From Vagococcus fessus (GTDB lineage: Bacteria > Bacillota > Bacilli > Lactobacillales > Vagococcaceae): DNA of 64,000 bases. The notes under the pieces are model-generated. The model was not told the DNA's origin. It saw only the letters and a program-made list of their open reading frames with translations, and did not search any database. Location of the stretch: the NCBI RefSeq assembly GCF_003987565.1, contig NZ_NGJY01000002.1, positions 1 through 64,000 on the forward strand. Reading direction: 5' to 3'. Below, piece after piece: positions 8,740 through 17,349 of the stretch (position 1 is the stretch's first letter; each line of letters opens with the position of its first letter). The translations under genes and the position numbers were made by a program.

Positions 8740-9564
8740 CTATGCTTCTGCGTTACCAGGTTGGTCTGATAAAATCCAAGTTAATTTAGTTGCATATTTA
8801 ACAGCATCTTTAGAAGTAGAACCCGGAACATCAAGAGTTACCTCTTTTGTTACGTTAGCTTTCACTTCTTCACCTTTTTTGTTCATTTCAGTTACTTCTT
8901 CAACAGTACCCCAGTCGTTTGTCCATGTACCCGCACCAGCTTCATTAGCTGCTGACATTACAGGCGATTCAACTTTACTAGGATTTAATACGATTTCTTT
9001 TGCAGCTTCTGGTTTAGTTGCATTTGAATTACTTTGAACATTTGGTGCTTTTAATGTAATAACAGCATTTTTTAATTCACTGTTTAATGTTTTCTTTTCA
9101 GCCTTAAATTGACCTTCTTGTCTTACTGTTAATGTCCAACCAGCATTTGTTCCGCGGTTATCTGAAATTTGAACATAGTTAGGGCGAACTTTTGTCACTT
9201 TACCATCTTTATCATAGAAGTTTTGTGCGCGCGCAAAGTACGTTTCGTCTTCATTGGTAATTTTATTTTCACCAAAGTTTAAGTTAGACGCGAAATCGAT
9301 TGATAACGGCCCTTTAGTACCTGGTTCTGGTTTATTTTCTGGGTCTTTAGGATCCCAAGGTGTTTCTGGGTTTTCTGGATCTGGTTTACCATTTGGATCT
9401 TCTGGATCTTTAGGATCTGTGATTGATGAACTTGGGAAGAATTCAACTAAACCGTTACTTGTTTTTTCTCCACCTTTTTCTCCATTTGATACGTCAGCAA
9501 ATGCTGTAATTGATGCAGTTGATAATAATGTCATAACTGTTGCGAATTGTACAAATTTTTTCAT
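8740..9564 (-). CDS. WxL domain surface protein 4 of the operon
   Basis: The product (274 residues) has a signal peptide (about 1-23), a linker made of DPxDPE/NP repeats (about 50-82) and a WxL domain with GWTLTVRQ and LTWILSDQ. The linker is longer and more regular than in its neighbours and likely spans the wall. GGAGG lies 10 bases before the ATG. A weak hairpin (GCAAGAGA with TCTCTTGC, 8689-8725) follows the stop codon and may be a partial terminator. The role is non-covalent display on the cell wall, inferred from the family. Confidence 0.88.
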   Translation of the reverse strand: MKKFVQFATVMTLLSTASITAFADVSNGEKGGEKTSNGLVEFFPSSSITDPKDPEDPNGKPDPENPETPWDPKDPENKPEPGTKGPLSIDFASNLNFGENKITNEDETYFARAQNFYDKDGKVTKVRPNYVQISDNRGTNAGWTLTVRQEGQFKAEKKTLNSELKNAVITLKAPNVQSNSNATKPEAAKEIVLNPSKVESPVMSAANEAGAGTWTNDWGTVEEVTEMNKKGEEVKANVTKEVTLDVPGSTSKDAVKYATKLTWILSDQPGNAEA

Positions 9565-9601
9565 TATATAGTTCCTCCAATTGATTATAATTCTCGATTT
9601 A

Positions 9602-10465
9602 TTAAACTTCAGTATTTAATGGTCCGTTAGCTAAGTTCCACTCTAATGATGTTGAGTAATCTTTTGCATATTTAACAGTTTTACCCGGTACAAATAACTC
9701 TACAGATTTAGAAGCTGTCTCTTCAGCTTTTGATGTCCCAAATTTAACTTGGAATTGACCCATTCCTTTTTCTTTATCAGCAGTCATTAAAGGTGTTGCT
9801 ACTGGTGTTTCACCAACAGTAATTTTAATGTCTCCTTCTTTTGCAAGAGCTGGAGCTTGTTTTTCATCATCAACTGATGACATAATTGTTGAATTATGTA
9901 ATGTAATTTGAGCACCATTTAAAACTTTGTTATCTTCAGTTTCTAATTGACCTTTTTGAGTAACAGTTAAGTTCCATCCAGCGCCTGAACCACGTTTATC
10001 AGTAACTTGGGCAAAGTTAGGAGCTTCTACTAAAGGCGCATCTGGTTTTGGTTCAGTTTCGCCATCTTCAATTTCTCTTACTTGTTGAACTGCTGCAAAA
10101 TACGACTCATCTTTAGTTGAGATTGCATTTGTTTTAAAGTCGAAGTTTGAAACGAAATCTAATGATAACGGTCCACCATTCCCAGTATTTCCACCTGGTT
10201 TAGATGGTGTGCCTGGTTTTCCTTCTTCACCTGGTACTTCTGGTTCACCTTCAGTACCACCCTCAGGTTTAATAATTTGACCTGGCTCATCAGGATGGGT
10301 TGGAGGGTTAATTTCTCCGTTACCTTCAGGATCTGTACCACCAGCTTTAAAACTAACTTTCGCTTTAGTCGTTGATGAATCTGAATCTTCTGCAGCAAAT
10401 GCTGGAGCAGCTAACACTGAGCTTAATAGTAATGCTGTTGTTGCTAATTTAAATGTGTTTTTCAT
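9602..10465 (-). CDS. WxL domain surface protein 3 of the operon
   Basis: The product (287 residues) has a signal peptide (about 1-24, ending PAFAAED), a Gly/Pro/Glu-rich linker (about 45-97) and a WxL domain with GWNLTVTQ and LEWNLANG. The conserved LSLDFVSNFDF block starts the domain, as PLSIDFAS does in the neighbours. AAGGGAG precedes the ATG. It follows the next WxL gene by 43 bp and precedes another by 37 bp, so all are probably on one message. The specific ligand is unknown. Confidence 0.88.
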   Translation of the reverse strand: MKNTFKLATTALLLSSVLAAPAFAAEDSDSSTTKAKVSFKAGGTDPEGNGEINPPTHPDEPGQIIKPEGGTEGEPEVPGEEGKPGTPSKPGGNTGNGGPLSLDFVSNFDFKTNAISTKDESYFAAVQQVREIEDGETEPKPDAPLVEAPNFAQVTDKRGSGAGWNLTVTQKGQLETEDNKVLNGAQITLHNSTIMSSVDDEKQAPALAKEGDIKITVGETPVATPLMTADKEKGMGQFQVKFGTSKAEETASKSVELFVPGKTVKYAKDYSTSLEWNLANGPLNTEV

Positions 10466-10508
10466 AATAAAATCTCCCTTTTATATTGATTTTTATATTA
10501 ATTGAAGA

Positions 10509-11291
10509 TTATTCTTCAATATTCGGTTTAGCACTTTCTAAATTCCACTCTAATGCTGTTGTATATGCAACATCAGCATATTTCACAATGTTTCCTGGTA
10601 CTTCTAATTGTACAGATGATTCAGCTGACCCATCTGTCGTTTTACCGAAGTATAATGAATAACGTCCCATACCTTTTTTTTCAGTCGCAGTCATTAATGG
10701 CAGTTTTTGATCCGGTACTAATGTTCCTTGACCACTAATTTCTTCTGCACCTTCAGCAGGCGTTTCTTTTAAATCCATACTTGGGAAAGTTTCTTCGCCT
10801 AAATTAGATGTGATGTTCCCATTTTTCAAGTGGATACGTGCACCATCTAATATATTTTTTTCAGAGGTGAATTCACCTTTTTGAGTAACTGATAAAGACC
10901 ATCCTTCACCTGTTCCACGCTTATCTGTCAATTGGACAAAGTTAGCTAACGGCTTTTTTGTTTTCTTATCATTTGTTAGTTTAGCATCATAAAATTTATC
11001 AACCATTGATACTTTATTAATGTCAAAATCAAAATTTGATACCCAGTTAATTTGTAAAGGACCAGCAGTACCTTGTTCTCCACCAGGTTCTTCACCTGGC
11101 TCTACAACTTCTCCTTCAGGATCTGTTTCTGGATTAACCGGAGGTTCAACTTCATTATTATCTTCGTTCGTGAATTGAACTTTACCTTCTGTAGTTGCTT
11201 TACTTGTTTCACCTGCTGCAAAGCTTGTTGCTGCTCCTAATACTGATGTTGAGATTAAGACTACTGTCATTAGTTTCATTGTATTTTTCAT
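10509..11291 (-). CDS. WxL domain surface protein 2 of the operon
   Basis: The product (260 residues) has a signal peptide (about 1-26), a short acidic Pro-rich linker (about 46-78) and a WxL domain with GWSLSVTQ and LEWNLESA. An insert of about 40 residues lies between the two motifs (around 155-195). AGGGGAG precedes the ATG. The gene is 30 bp from its upstream WxL neighbour. Its sequence is closest in layout to the WxL proteins beside it, which points to tandem duplication. Confidence 0.88.
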   Translation of the reverse strand: MKNTMKLMTVVLISTSVLGAATSFAAGETSKATTEGKVQFTNEDNNEVEPPVNPETDPEGEVVEPGEEPGGEQGTAGPLQINWVSNFDFDINKVSMVDKFYDAKLTNDKKTKKPLANFVQLTDKRGTGEGWSLSVTQKGEFTSEKNILDGARIHLKNGNITSNLGEETFPSMDLKETPAEGAEEISGQGTLVPDQKLPLMTATEKKGMGRYSLYFGKTTDGSAESSVQLEVPGNIVKYADVAYTTALEWNLESAKPNIEE

Positions 11292-11321
11292 TAGTGTAAC
11301 TCCCCTTATATTCTATTTATA

Positions 11322-12161
11322 TTATTCTTGATTCCCTGGAGCAGCACCTAATGTCCACTCTAAACCTGTTTGATATGCTCCAACATATTGGTTAATATTT
11401 CCTGGAATTGTTAAAGTTACAGCATCTGCTGCAGTATCATTAGTTGTATCACCAAACGTTAATTCGTTTAAGCCCATTCCTTTACCCTTTTCAGCTTCCA
11501 TTAATGGTAAAGCTGGACCTGTTGTTGCAGCAGGATTCTCAGCATCTTCGCCAGCTGCTTTACCAGCAGTTAATTCAGCCGCTCCATTACCGTCACCCAA
11601 GGTCATAGTCGGTTTTGAATTTTCGTCATTTTTAGATTTGATTTCACCATTTTTAAACGAAATTTTTGCTCCTTTTAACACTTTATCTGCATCAGTACCA
11701 ATTTGGAATTGACCAACTTGGGCTACTGATAAAGACCATCCTTCACCTGAACCACGCATATCTTTTACTTCAACAAAGTTAGCAGTTTCTTTTTTCTCAC
11801 CTTGTTTGGTTTTTTGTAACCAAGCGTTGTATGTTTCTTCTTTTTGTGACACTTTTTGTTGACCGAAGTTTAAGTTTGGTGCGAAGTTTACCGCTAATAA
11901 CCCCTTAGCTGATTCTCCACCAGGTGTACCTGGCTCCCCTGGTTTTTCTGGTTCTTTAGGATCAGTCTCAATTTCTTCACCTGGGTCTACCTCTGGATCG
12001 ACCGGATCAATAGGTAGATCTTTACCTTCGTTATCCAAAGTTAATTTACCTGTTGTTTTAGCATCTTGTTGCTGTGTTTCCTCTGCTGATGCTAATGTCG
12101 CTGTCCCTAACATAGTTCCAAATAACATAAGCGCTGCTGTTGCTTTAAATGTGTTTTTCAT
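11322..12161 (-). CDS. WxL domain surface protein 1 of the operon
   Basis: The product (279 residues) has a signal peptide (about 1-26, ending LASAEE), an acidic Pro-rich linker (about 50-85) and a WxL domain with GWSLSVAQ and LEWTLGAA. A Gly/Ala-rich loop near 195-220 (DGNGAAELTAGKAAGEDAENP) is peculiar to this copy. AAAAGGAG precedes the ATG by 8 bases. It follows the small anchored protein by 14 bp, so the two are co-transcribed. Confidence 0.88.
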   Translation of the reverse strand: MKNTFKATAALMLFGTMLGTATLASAEETQQQDAKTTGKLTLDNEGKDLPIDPVDPEVDPGEEIETDPKEPEKPGEPGTPGGESAKGLLAVNFAPNLNFGQQKVSQKEETYNAWLQKTKQGEKKETANFVEVKDMRGSGEGWSLSVAQVGQFQIGTDADKVLKGAKISFKNGEIKSKNDENSKPTMTLGDGNGAAELTAGKAAGEDAENPAATTGPALPLMEAEKGKGMGLNELTFGDTTNDTAADAVTLTIPGNINQYVGAYQTGLEWTLGAAPGNQE

Positions 12162-12175
12162 TATAATTTCTCCTT

Positions 12176-12634
12176 TTAGTTTGATTGTTTAAATTTATTT
12201 CTTCCAATTAGTAAACCACTGCCTACTAATGATAAAAGACCTATTAATGTGATAATGCCATAATCTTTATTTCCTGCCTTAGGAATAATCTTGTCACTAC
12301 TGTTTCCAGAATAACTACTTCCTGAAGAACTACCTGACCCTCTTGATGGGACTCGTTCTGACGGAGAGTAATTCGAATGGTTTGACCCGCCAGACCCACT
12401 CCAACCAGAACTTCCACTGCCAGAAGATGGTCCACGAGGTGGTCTTTTCACAACCTCATCCTCATCTTCCTTATCTTTTTCAATCGGCTTCTCATCTTCC
12501 TTTGGAACATATTTACCATAGAAACTTGTTGTAGCATTCGAATGGTAATTGCCATCCTCTTCCTCAGCAAAACTTATGGGGTAAAAAACTATCGTTAAAA
12601 TTAAGAGAGCAACTGCTAACATGAATTTTTTCAC
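12176..12634 (-). CDS. Small wall-anchored protein with IPKAG sorting signal
   Basis: The product (152 residues) has a signal peptide (about 1-23), a charged region, a Ser/Gly-rich low-complexity stretch (about 70-112) and a C-terminal sorting signal: IPKAG, a hydrophobic span (GIITLIGLLSLVGSGLLIG) and a basic tail. The motif departs from LPxTG at positions 1 and 4. WxL loci usually carry one such short LPxTG protein. I choose the GTG at 12634, because GGGAGG lies 9 bases upstream; the stop of the preceding gene is one base before it, so translation is coupled. The sortase encoded at the end of this operon is its probable enzyme. Confidence 0.8.
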   Translation of the reverse strand: MKKFMLAVALLILTIVFYPISFAEEEDGNYHSNATTSFYGKYVPKEDEKPIEKDKEDEDEVVKRPPRGPSSGSGSSGWSGSGGSNHSNYSPSERVPSRGSGSSSGSSYSGNSSDKIIPKAGNKDYGIITLIGLLSLVGSGLLIGRNKFKQSN

Positions 12635-12635
12635 T

Positions 12636-15600
12636 TTAATCAACCTCCCTGTTCTCAGGCCCCTCAGTTAACGTCCAAACGAAAGTACCTTTGTAATCCG
12701 CTTTAAACTGTTTACTTACAGGAATTGTTAATTCAAATCCTTGACCACCTTTTTTCCATTCTTTAGAAAAAATAGTTTCTTCAGGTGAGTCAATTGTTCC
12801 AAATTCAATAATTTGAGGACTATTATTCAATTTAATCGCCTTATTTTGACTAGTTGTATATTTAAACCCATCCGTTAGGTTAATACCATTAGTTGTAAAT
12901 GAACCCTCTTCCACAGATAACTTCAAGTCCCAAGACGTTCTATTTCTACCACGAGTATCAGATACCATCAGATGTCCTGTCGCATTCGGCGTTAGAACCA
13001 AATCATTCGTCGAAATTTGAGTTTTATCAAAATCTAATGAGTCTGGAACTTCCATCGTTAATTCTCCACCAAGTAATTTCACTTTAGTACCTGGGGTAAA
13101 TTTACGGTCATGATATTTAAAGTCTTGATCCAGAGGCATTTCATCCCCTTCTTGGTCATTTGTTTTAGGTGGTAATACAACTTTAGCCGGTGTACGCCCA
13201 TCTTTATTTTTACCTGAAATTATCATGTAGCCATCTTCTTCTAGCCCTTCAACCATCGGTGCTTCAAATGGATAAAAACCATCTTCGTCAGGTTCTGTTG
13301 CTGTTTCTACTTTTGATGGTTTTCCTTTTGGTGTTGTACCATCTTTATCGTAACCATATAGCGTAACTGTTCCCGGTTCACTTAGTGCCCCTTTAACTGA
13401 TTTAGCCATCGCAGAGATTAAGCTTTCTTCAGGCTTACCATCCGGTACTTTATCTACTTTGATTTTTTCTGGTGGTGTCACATCTACAACTGTTTCTTGT
13501 TGGTCAGTGATAACTTGTATCTCTTTCGGTTTTGACCCTGTACCATGACGTCCTCTTAAGAATTTAATTGATTGACCTTCTTCAAGAAATTCTTGACCAT
13601 CAGGTAATTTAAATTCAAGAACACCTCCAAGGAACGGATCATCATAAATGTTTTTTTCATCATTAATAACTGTTCCTTCAAGTTCTTGTTTAGTTCCATC
13701 AGGATTTGATAATTCAACAACAGCATTAATTTCATTTTCATAAGCTGGACGCGATTCTTCACCTTTTGCTTCTGGAACTGTAGCTCTACCGTAAACATAG
13801 CCATCTGCATTAGTCGGTACTCTCAGACTTGTTAATTCACCAATTTGGTTGTTAGCAGTCATACGTGAGTAAGCCTTCATTCCAGCCTTATCTGCTTGAA
13901 CATCTTTTACAAACTCACTATTTGGACTTATTAAAGTATTATAATCTGCACCTTTTGCTTCAAAATCTAAATTTTCGTAAGAATGCGTTGGGGATTTAGA
14001 TAAATCGGACCCTTTTTTCCATATTGCAAAATCTGAGTTATTACTTTTCAGGACTCCACCATTTGCAGCATTAATCGCGGGTCCAGCACCTAGATTTCTA
14101 AAATCAAAGTATTTCAATCCCGACATACTAAAGTTTAAACTCTTAGCTTGCACTCCTCCATTTGCTGAATTACCACGCATTGTGTAGAAAGTACCTTTAT
14201 CAGCTACAACCTCTCCTGTACCCTTAAAGAAAATCGCACTATTCTTATTGGCATTAATATTTACTGACGAATCTTCATCTTTTAAATAAAAACCATTTTT
14301 CCCTCCTGATGGGTACTGAATCCCTTGGCCTGTCCCCTTAACATCAATCTCAAAATCAGCTCCACCCGAAACACTCACATCATTCTCATCAGAAAACATT
14401 CTTATAGCGGGTCCCGAACCCTTAGCTTTAGTAATTCTCATTTTAGACCCATTTTTAATATTAAATTTATTAGCACCTTCCAAGATAAATCTTAAAGTTG
14501 CTGAATTTGTCCCTGTACCATCTTCCGATGCTAAATCAAGTGTTGCATGATTATCTAAATTAAATACACCACCGTCTGAACGCATACCTAATGCTGTATT
14601 ATATGTTGTATGAATAACAACATTAGCATAATCTGTCACATTAACTTGGGCCTTAGTCCCTCTAATAAAAATTAACCCTGTATTAGTTGTACTATTCCCT
14701 GTATTAGCCCCATATATTTCTAATGATGTACCCTTGCCTTTAATATTGATAGTCGGGTCTCCATTTTCAAAGTTTATAACTGGATTCTTTACTTCTTTAC
14801 CTTGCAATATAATTTGGGATTTATCTTTAATTTCAAACAAACTTTTTTTTCCGGGTTCTGCTTCATAAAACTGAAGTATTTCACCTTCTACCTTAGATTC
14901 CTGTGAAATAAAGCTATTAGCCTTCATGAAAAATTCATTTGGTGTGTTTAAAGCTATCTCAGAATTAACTAATTTAAAGCTCTCAGATGAGTGAATAGCA
15001 AAATTTCTGTCTCTCGCAGATGGCTCTTCTTGTGTTGTTATTTTAGATTCAATCATTTCAATATTAGGAGACTCAAGTATTTTACTCCCCATATAAAAAT
15101 GTAATTCCGAGTTTTTTATTACAATGTTCCCTGCACGAATAGCATAATTGTCACTTCGTCCATCTGGACCTGCAGACATTTTTGCTACCTCGGTATTTAA
15201 AAAATTCAAGTTACCTTTAATAGACAGAATTGACGAATCTCTAATCGACGAATCGAAAATATTTTTTTTACCTACAACATTGATATCTGTTAAGGTTGAG
15301 CTCGCTGATTGAGTAATGAAGGTACTTTTCACCTTACTTTTTACAGCAAAATTATCTAGTGTAATCTCAGGTACATCTTCTACTACAATTCTTCCATCAG
15401 CATTAACTTGTGTAACTACATTTCCATTACCATTTATAGTCAATGGAACACCCGTGTTAGCTGTAATCGTAGATCTTCTCCCACCTGAATCAAAAGTATC
15501 TGTTAGTGTTATTATAGAAGTACCTTTCGTTTCAAGCGCTGTTTTTAATTCTCCCCAATTAGAGACGTTAACCTCACCTGCACGGTTTATCGCAACTTTC

Positions 15601-15962
15601 GCTTTCTTTTCTTCTGTCTCTTTTGTTTTTTCTTCTTTTTCTGTTTCTTTAGTGTCACTCTCTTCTTGTTCTTCAGATGTTGTTTTTACTACTTCATCAT
15701 CTTCTTCATTTTCAACAACAGACGTGCGTTTCGTTTCTTCTTTAACCTCAGAAACCTCAGATTTTTTTTCAATCTTTTCTAATAGTTCGGTAACATCGGT
15801 TGTTCCTTTTAATTTTTCAATTTTCGGTTGCTCTTGATCACTCTGAGTTTTTTCTTGCTTAGTCGACTCAGTAGTATCAATCGCTGACGCTACAGGTGTC
15901 GCCAACTGCGAACCTAAAACCGCTACCGCCACTAATGACGTCAATCTTTTATGTTTTTTCAC
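12636..15962 (-). CDS. Large beta-helix WxL surface protein
   Basis: The product (1108 residues) is the first gene of the operon. A signal peptide (about 1-27) is followed by a long Glu/Lys/Thr-rich region (about 30-125). Residues 130-680 show repeated short strands with Asn and Gly turns (LTINGNGN, LSIKGNLNFLNTE and similar), as in a pectate-lyase-like parallel beta-helix. Two beta-sandwich-like modules follow (about 720-935). The C-terminus (about 960-1108) is a WxL domain with TSWDLKLSV and FVWTLTEGP. This is the architecture of large WxL adhesins. No catalytic residues of a polysaccharide lyase could be picked out, so binding rather than catalysis is more likely. It starts with GTG at 15962, 8 bases after AGGAGG. 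Confidence 0.85.
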   Translation of the reverse strand: MKKHKRLTSLVAVAVLGSQLATPVASAIDTTESTKQEKTQSDQEQPKIEKLKGTTDVTELLEKIEKKSEVSEVKEETKRTSVVENEEDDEVVKTTSEEQEESDTKETEKEEKTKETEEKKAKVAINRAGEVNVSNWGELKTALETKGTSIITLTDTFDSGGRRSTITANTGVPLTINGNGNVVTQVNADGRIVVEDVPEITLDNFAVKSKVKSTFITQSASSTLTDINVVGKKNIFDSSIRDSSILSIKGNLNFLNTEVAKMSAGPDGRSDNYAIRAGNIVIKNSELHFYMGSKILESPNIEMIESKITTQEEPSARDRNFAIHSSESFKLVNSEIALNTPNEFFMKANSFISQESKVEGEILQFYEAEPGKKSLFEIKDKSQIILQGKEVKNPVINFENGDPTINIKGKGTSLEIYGANTGNSTTNTGLIFIRGTKAQVNVTDYANVVIHTTYNTALGMRSDGGVFNLDNHATLDLASEDGTGTNSATLRFILEGANKFNIKNGSKMRITKAKGSGPAIRMFSDENDVSVSGGADFEIDVKGTGQGIQYPSGGKNGFYLKDEDSSVNINANKNSAIFFKGTGEVVADKGTFYTMRGNSANGGVQAKSLNFSMSGLKYFDFRNLGAGPAINAANGGVLKSNNSDFAIWKKGSDLSKSPTHSYENLDFEAKGADYNTLISPNSEFVKDVQADKAGMKAYSRMTANNQIGELTSLRVPTNADGYVYGRATVPEAKGEESRPAYENEINAVVELSNPDGTKQELEGTVINDEKNIYDDPFLGGVLEFKLPDGQEFLEEGQSIKFLRGRHGTGSKPKEIQVITDQQETVVDVTPPEKIKVDKVPDGKPEESLISAMAKSVKGALSEPGTVTLYGYDKDGTTPKGKPSKVETATEPDEDGFYPFEAPMVEGLEEDGYMIISGKNKDGRTPAKVVLPPKTNDQEGDEMPLDQDFKYHDRKFTPGTKVKLLGGELTMEVPDSLDFDKTQISTNDLVLTPNATGHLMVSDTRGRNRTSWDLKLSVEEGSFTTNGINLTDGFKYTTSQNKAIKLNNSPQIIEFGTIDSPEETIFSKEWKKGGQGFELTIPVSKQFKADYKGTFVWTLTEGPENREVD

Positions 15963-16076
15963 CCTACAAACCTCCTACTCTAATCCTTAGTTATCTCCGT
16001 ATAACTAGTACATTCATTAAATTTATCCTATTTTTAAAAAATAAAAACAAAATAATATAATGCCTCTTCTTGTTCA

Positions 16077-16105
16077 ATTATATATAAAAACAACTTTTTC
16101 GTCAA
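16077..16105 (-). promoter_or_regulatory. Main promoter of the WxL operon
   Basis: On the minus strand TTGACG (16100-16105) and a perfect TATAAT (16077-16082) are 17 bp apart. This gives a leader of about 110 nt before the GTG of the large WxL gene. The region 15963-16468 is otherwise very AT-rich, with no gene I can support. Confidence 0.8.
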
Positions 16106-16468
16106 TTTAATATCTATAAAACAAACTAAAAAATTGTTTTTTTTGTATTTAATAAACAAGAACCATTGACAAACCCTTTAATATCAACAAAACCCAATTA
16201 TAAAATTTATTATTTAAAATAGGTTATTTTAATTAGATTTTTTTAATAAAAGTACATTAACATGTGTTTTAGTGTTTTTAAAAGACATTAAACCTATGTT
16301 TTTTGAACGAAAATCATATTTTTTCGTATAATAAAAATCTTTTTAAGGTTTTATTTGTTTTTTTATTGCTTTATCTATCAATTTTAGTAGAAATTAGACT
16401 TTTTTTAACAACAAAAATCTGTTCATTACGTTCATTATCAATTAAAGAAATAAAGACTATTCTAATTG

Positions 16469-16516
16469 AGAAAACGGTTTATTTTACTTTACAAATTTTC
16501 ACAAAGATTCTATTAT
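16469..16516 (+). promoter_or_regulatory. lutABC promoter with a cre-like site
   Basis: TTTACA (16488-16493) and TATTAT (16511-16516) are 17 bp apart. Immediately upstream, AGAAAACGGTTTAT (16469-16482) matches the CcpA operator consensus in most fixed positions but not its last two. This is consistent with carbon catabolite control of lactate use. The promoter is well supported and the cre site only moderately. Confidence 0.65.
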
Positions 16517-16548
16517 GTAGTCACACAAGTTGGTTTGGAGGGAAAATG

Positions 16549-17316
16549 ATGAAAGTAAGTATATTTACAAGTTGTGTTGTTGATTTATTATTTCCAAATG
16601 TGGCTATAGCCATGGTAGAAGTTTTAGAACGTTTTGGTGTGGAGACTGATGTCCCAGAGAAACAAATCTGTTGTGGCCAACCTACTCTTAATAGTGGCTA
16701 CAAAAAAGATTCTCAAAAAACATTAGTAAACCAATTAGAGTCATTTAAAGACTCTGATTACGTAGTAGGCGCTGCAGGGAGCTGTGTTGCCATGCTTAAA
16801 GAGTATGAGCACTTATTTGAAGATGATCCTAAGTATGCGGCAATGGCTAAAGAGTTAAATGAAAAAACATATGAATTTACTCAATTCTTAAATAAGGTAT
16901 TGGGATTAACAGATGTCGGTGCGACACTCGATGCTCGCGCGACGTATCACCGTTCATGTCATATGACTCGTTTACTTAAAGAAAAGCAAACACCTTTTAC
17001 AATGCTAGATCATGTTAACAAACTTGAGATGATTCCATTAGGACACTTAGAGAATTGTTGCGGATTTGGTGGGACATTCTCAGTGAAAGAACCACTAATT
17101 TCAGAACAAATGGTTTGTGAAAAAATGAATGACGTTATCGATACAGGTGCCGAAGTACTAATCAGTGCTGATATGGGCTGTCTAATGAATATCGGTGGTA
17201 AATTCAACCGCGAAGGAAAAGAAATCAAAATCATGCATATCGCTGAAGTGTTAAACAGCAATATCGATGAGACTCGTGTTGAAGAAATTAAAGCGGGCAT
17301 GACTGTAACTAACTAA
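16549..17316 (+). CDS. lutA: LutA, lactate oxidation Fe-S subunit
   Basis: The product (255 residues) has two cysteine-rich CCG domains typical of LutA and heterodisulfide-reductase-like proteins: C41-C42 in ICCGQP with C79, and C137 (HRSCHMTR) with C170-C171 (NCCGFGG) and C211. With LutB and LutC it forms a cytoplasmic complex that oxidises L-lactate to pyruvate. The start at 16549 is chosen because GGAGGG sits 6 bases before it. The frame is open to 16303, but that extension overlaps the promoter and is not believable coding sequence. lutB follows after 33 bp. Confidence 0.93.
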   Translation: MKVSIFTSCVVDLLFPNVAIAMVEVLERFGVETDVPEKQICCGQPTLNSGYKKDSQKTLVNQLESFKDSDYVVGAAGSCVAMLKEYEHLFEDDPKYAAMAKELNEKTYEFTQFLNKVLGLTDVGATLDARATYHRSCHMTRLLKEKQTPFTMLDHVNKLEMIPLGHLENCCGFGGTFSVKEPLISEQMVCEKMNDVIDTGAEVLISADMGCLMNIGGKFNREGKEIKIMHIAEVLNSNIDETRVEEIKAGMTVTN

Positions 17317-17349
17317 TATCTACTTTATATAGAAGAAAGAGGGACTCAG

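Noticed and set aside
9254-9571. Antisense ORF rich in Gly/Ser/Pro
   Set aside because: It mirrors the DPxDPE linker of the WxL gene on the other strand and has no separate support.
16303-16548. 82-codon N-terminal extension of LutA
   Set aside because: It overlaps the lut promoter and cre-like site, has no ribosome binding site, and GGAGGG lies before the ATG at 16549 that matches known LutA starts.
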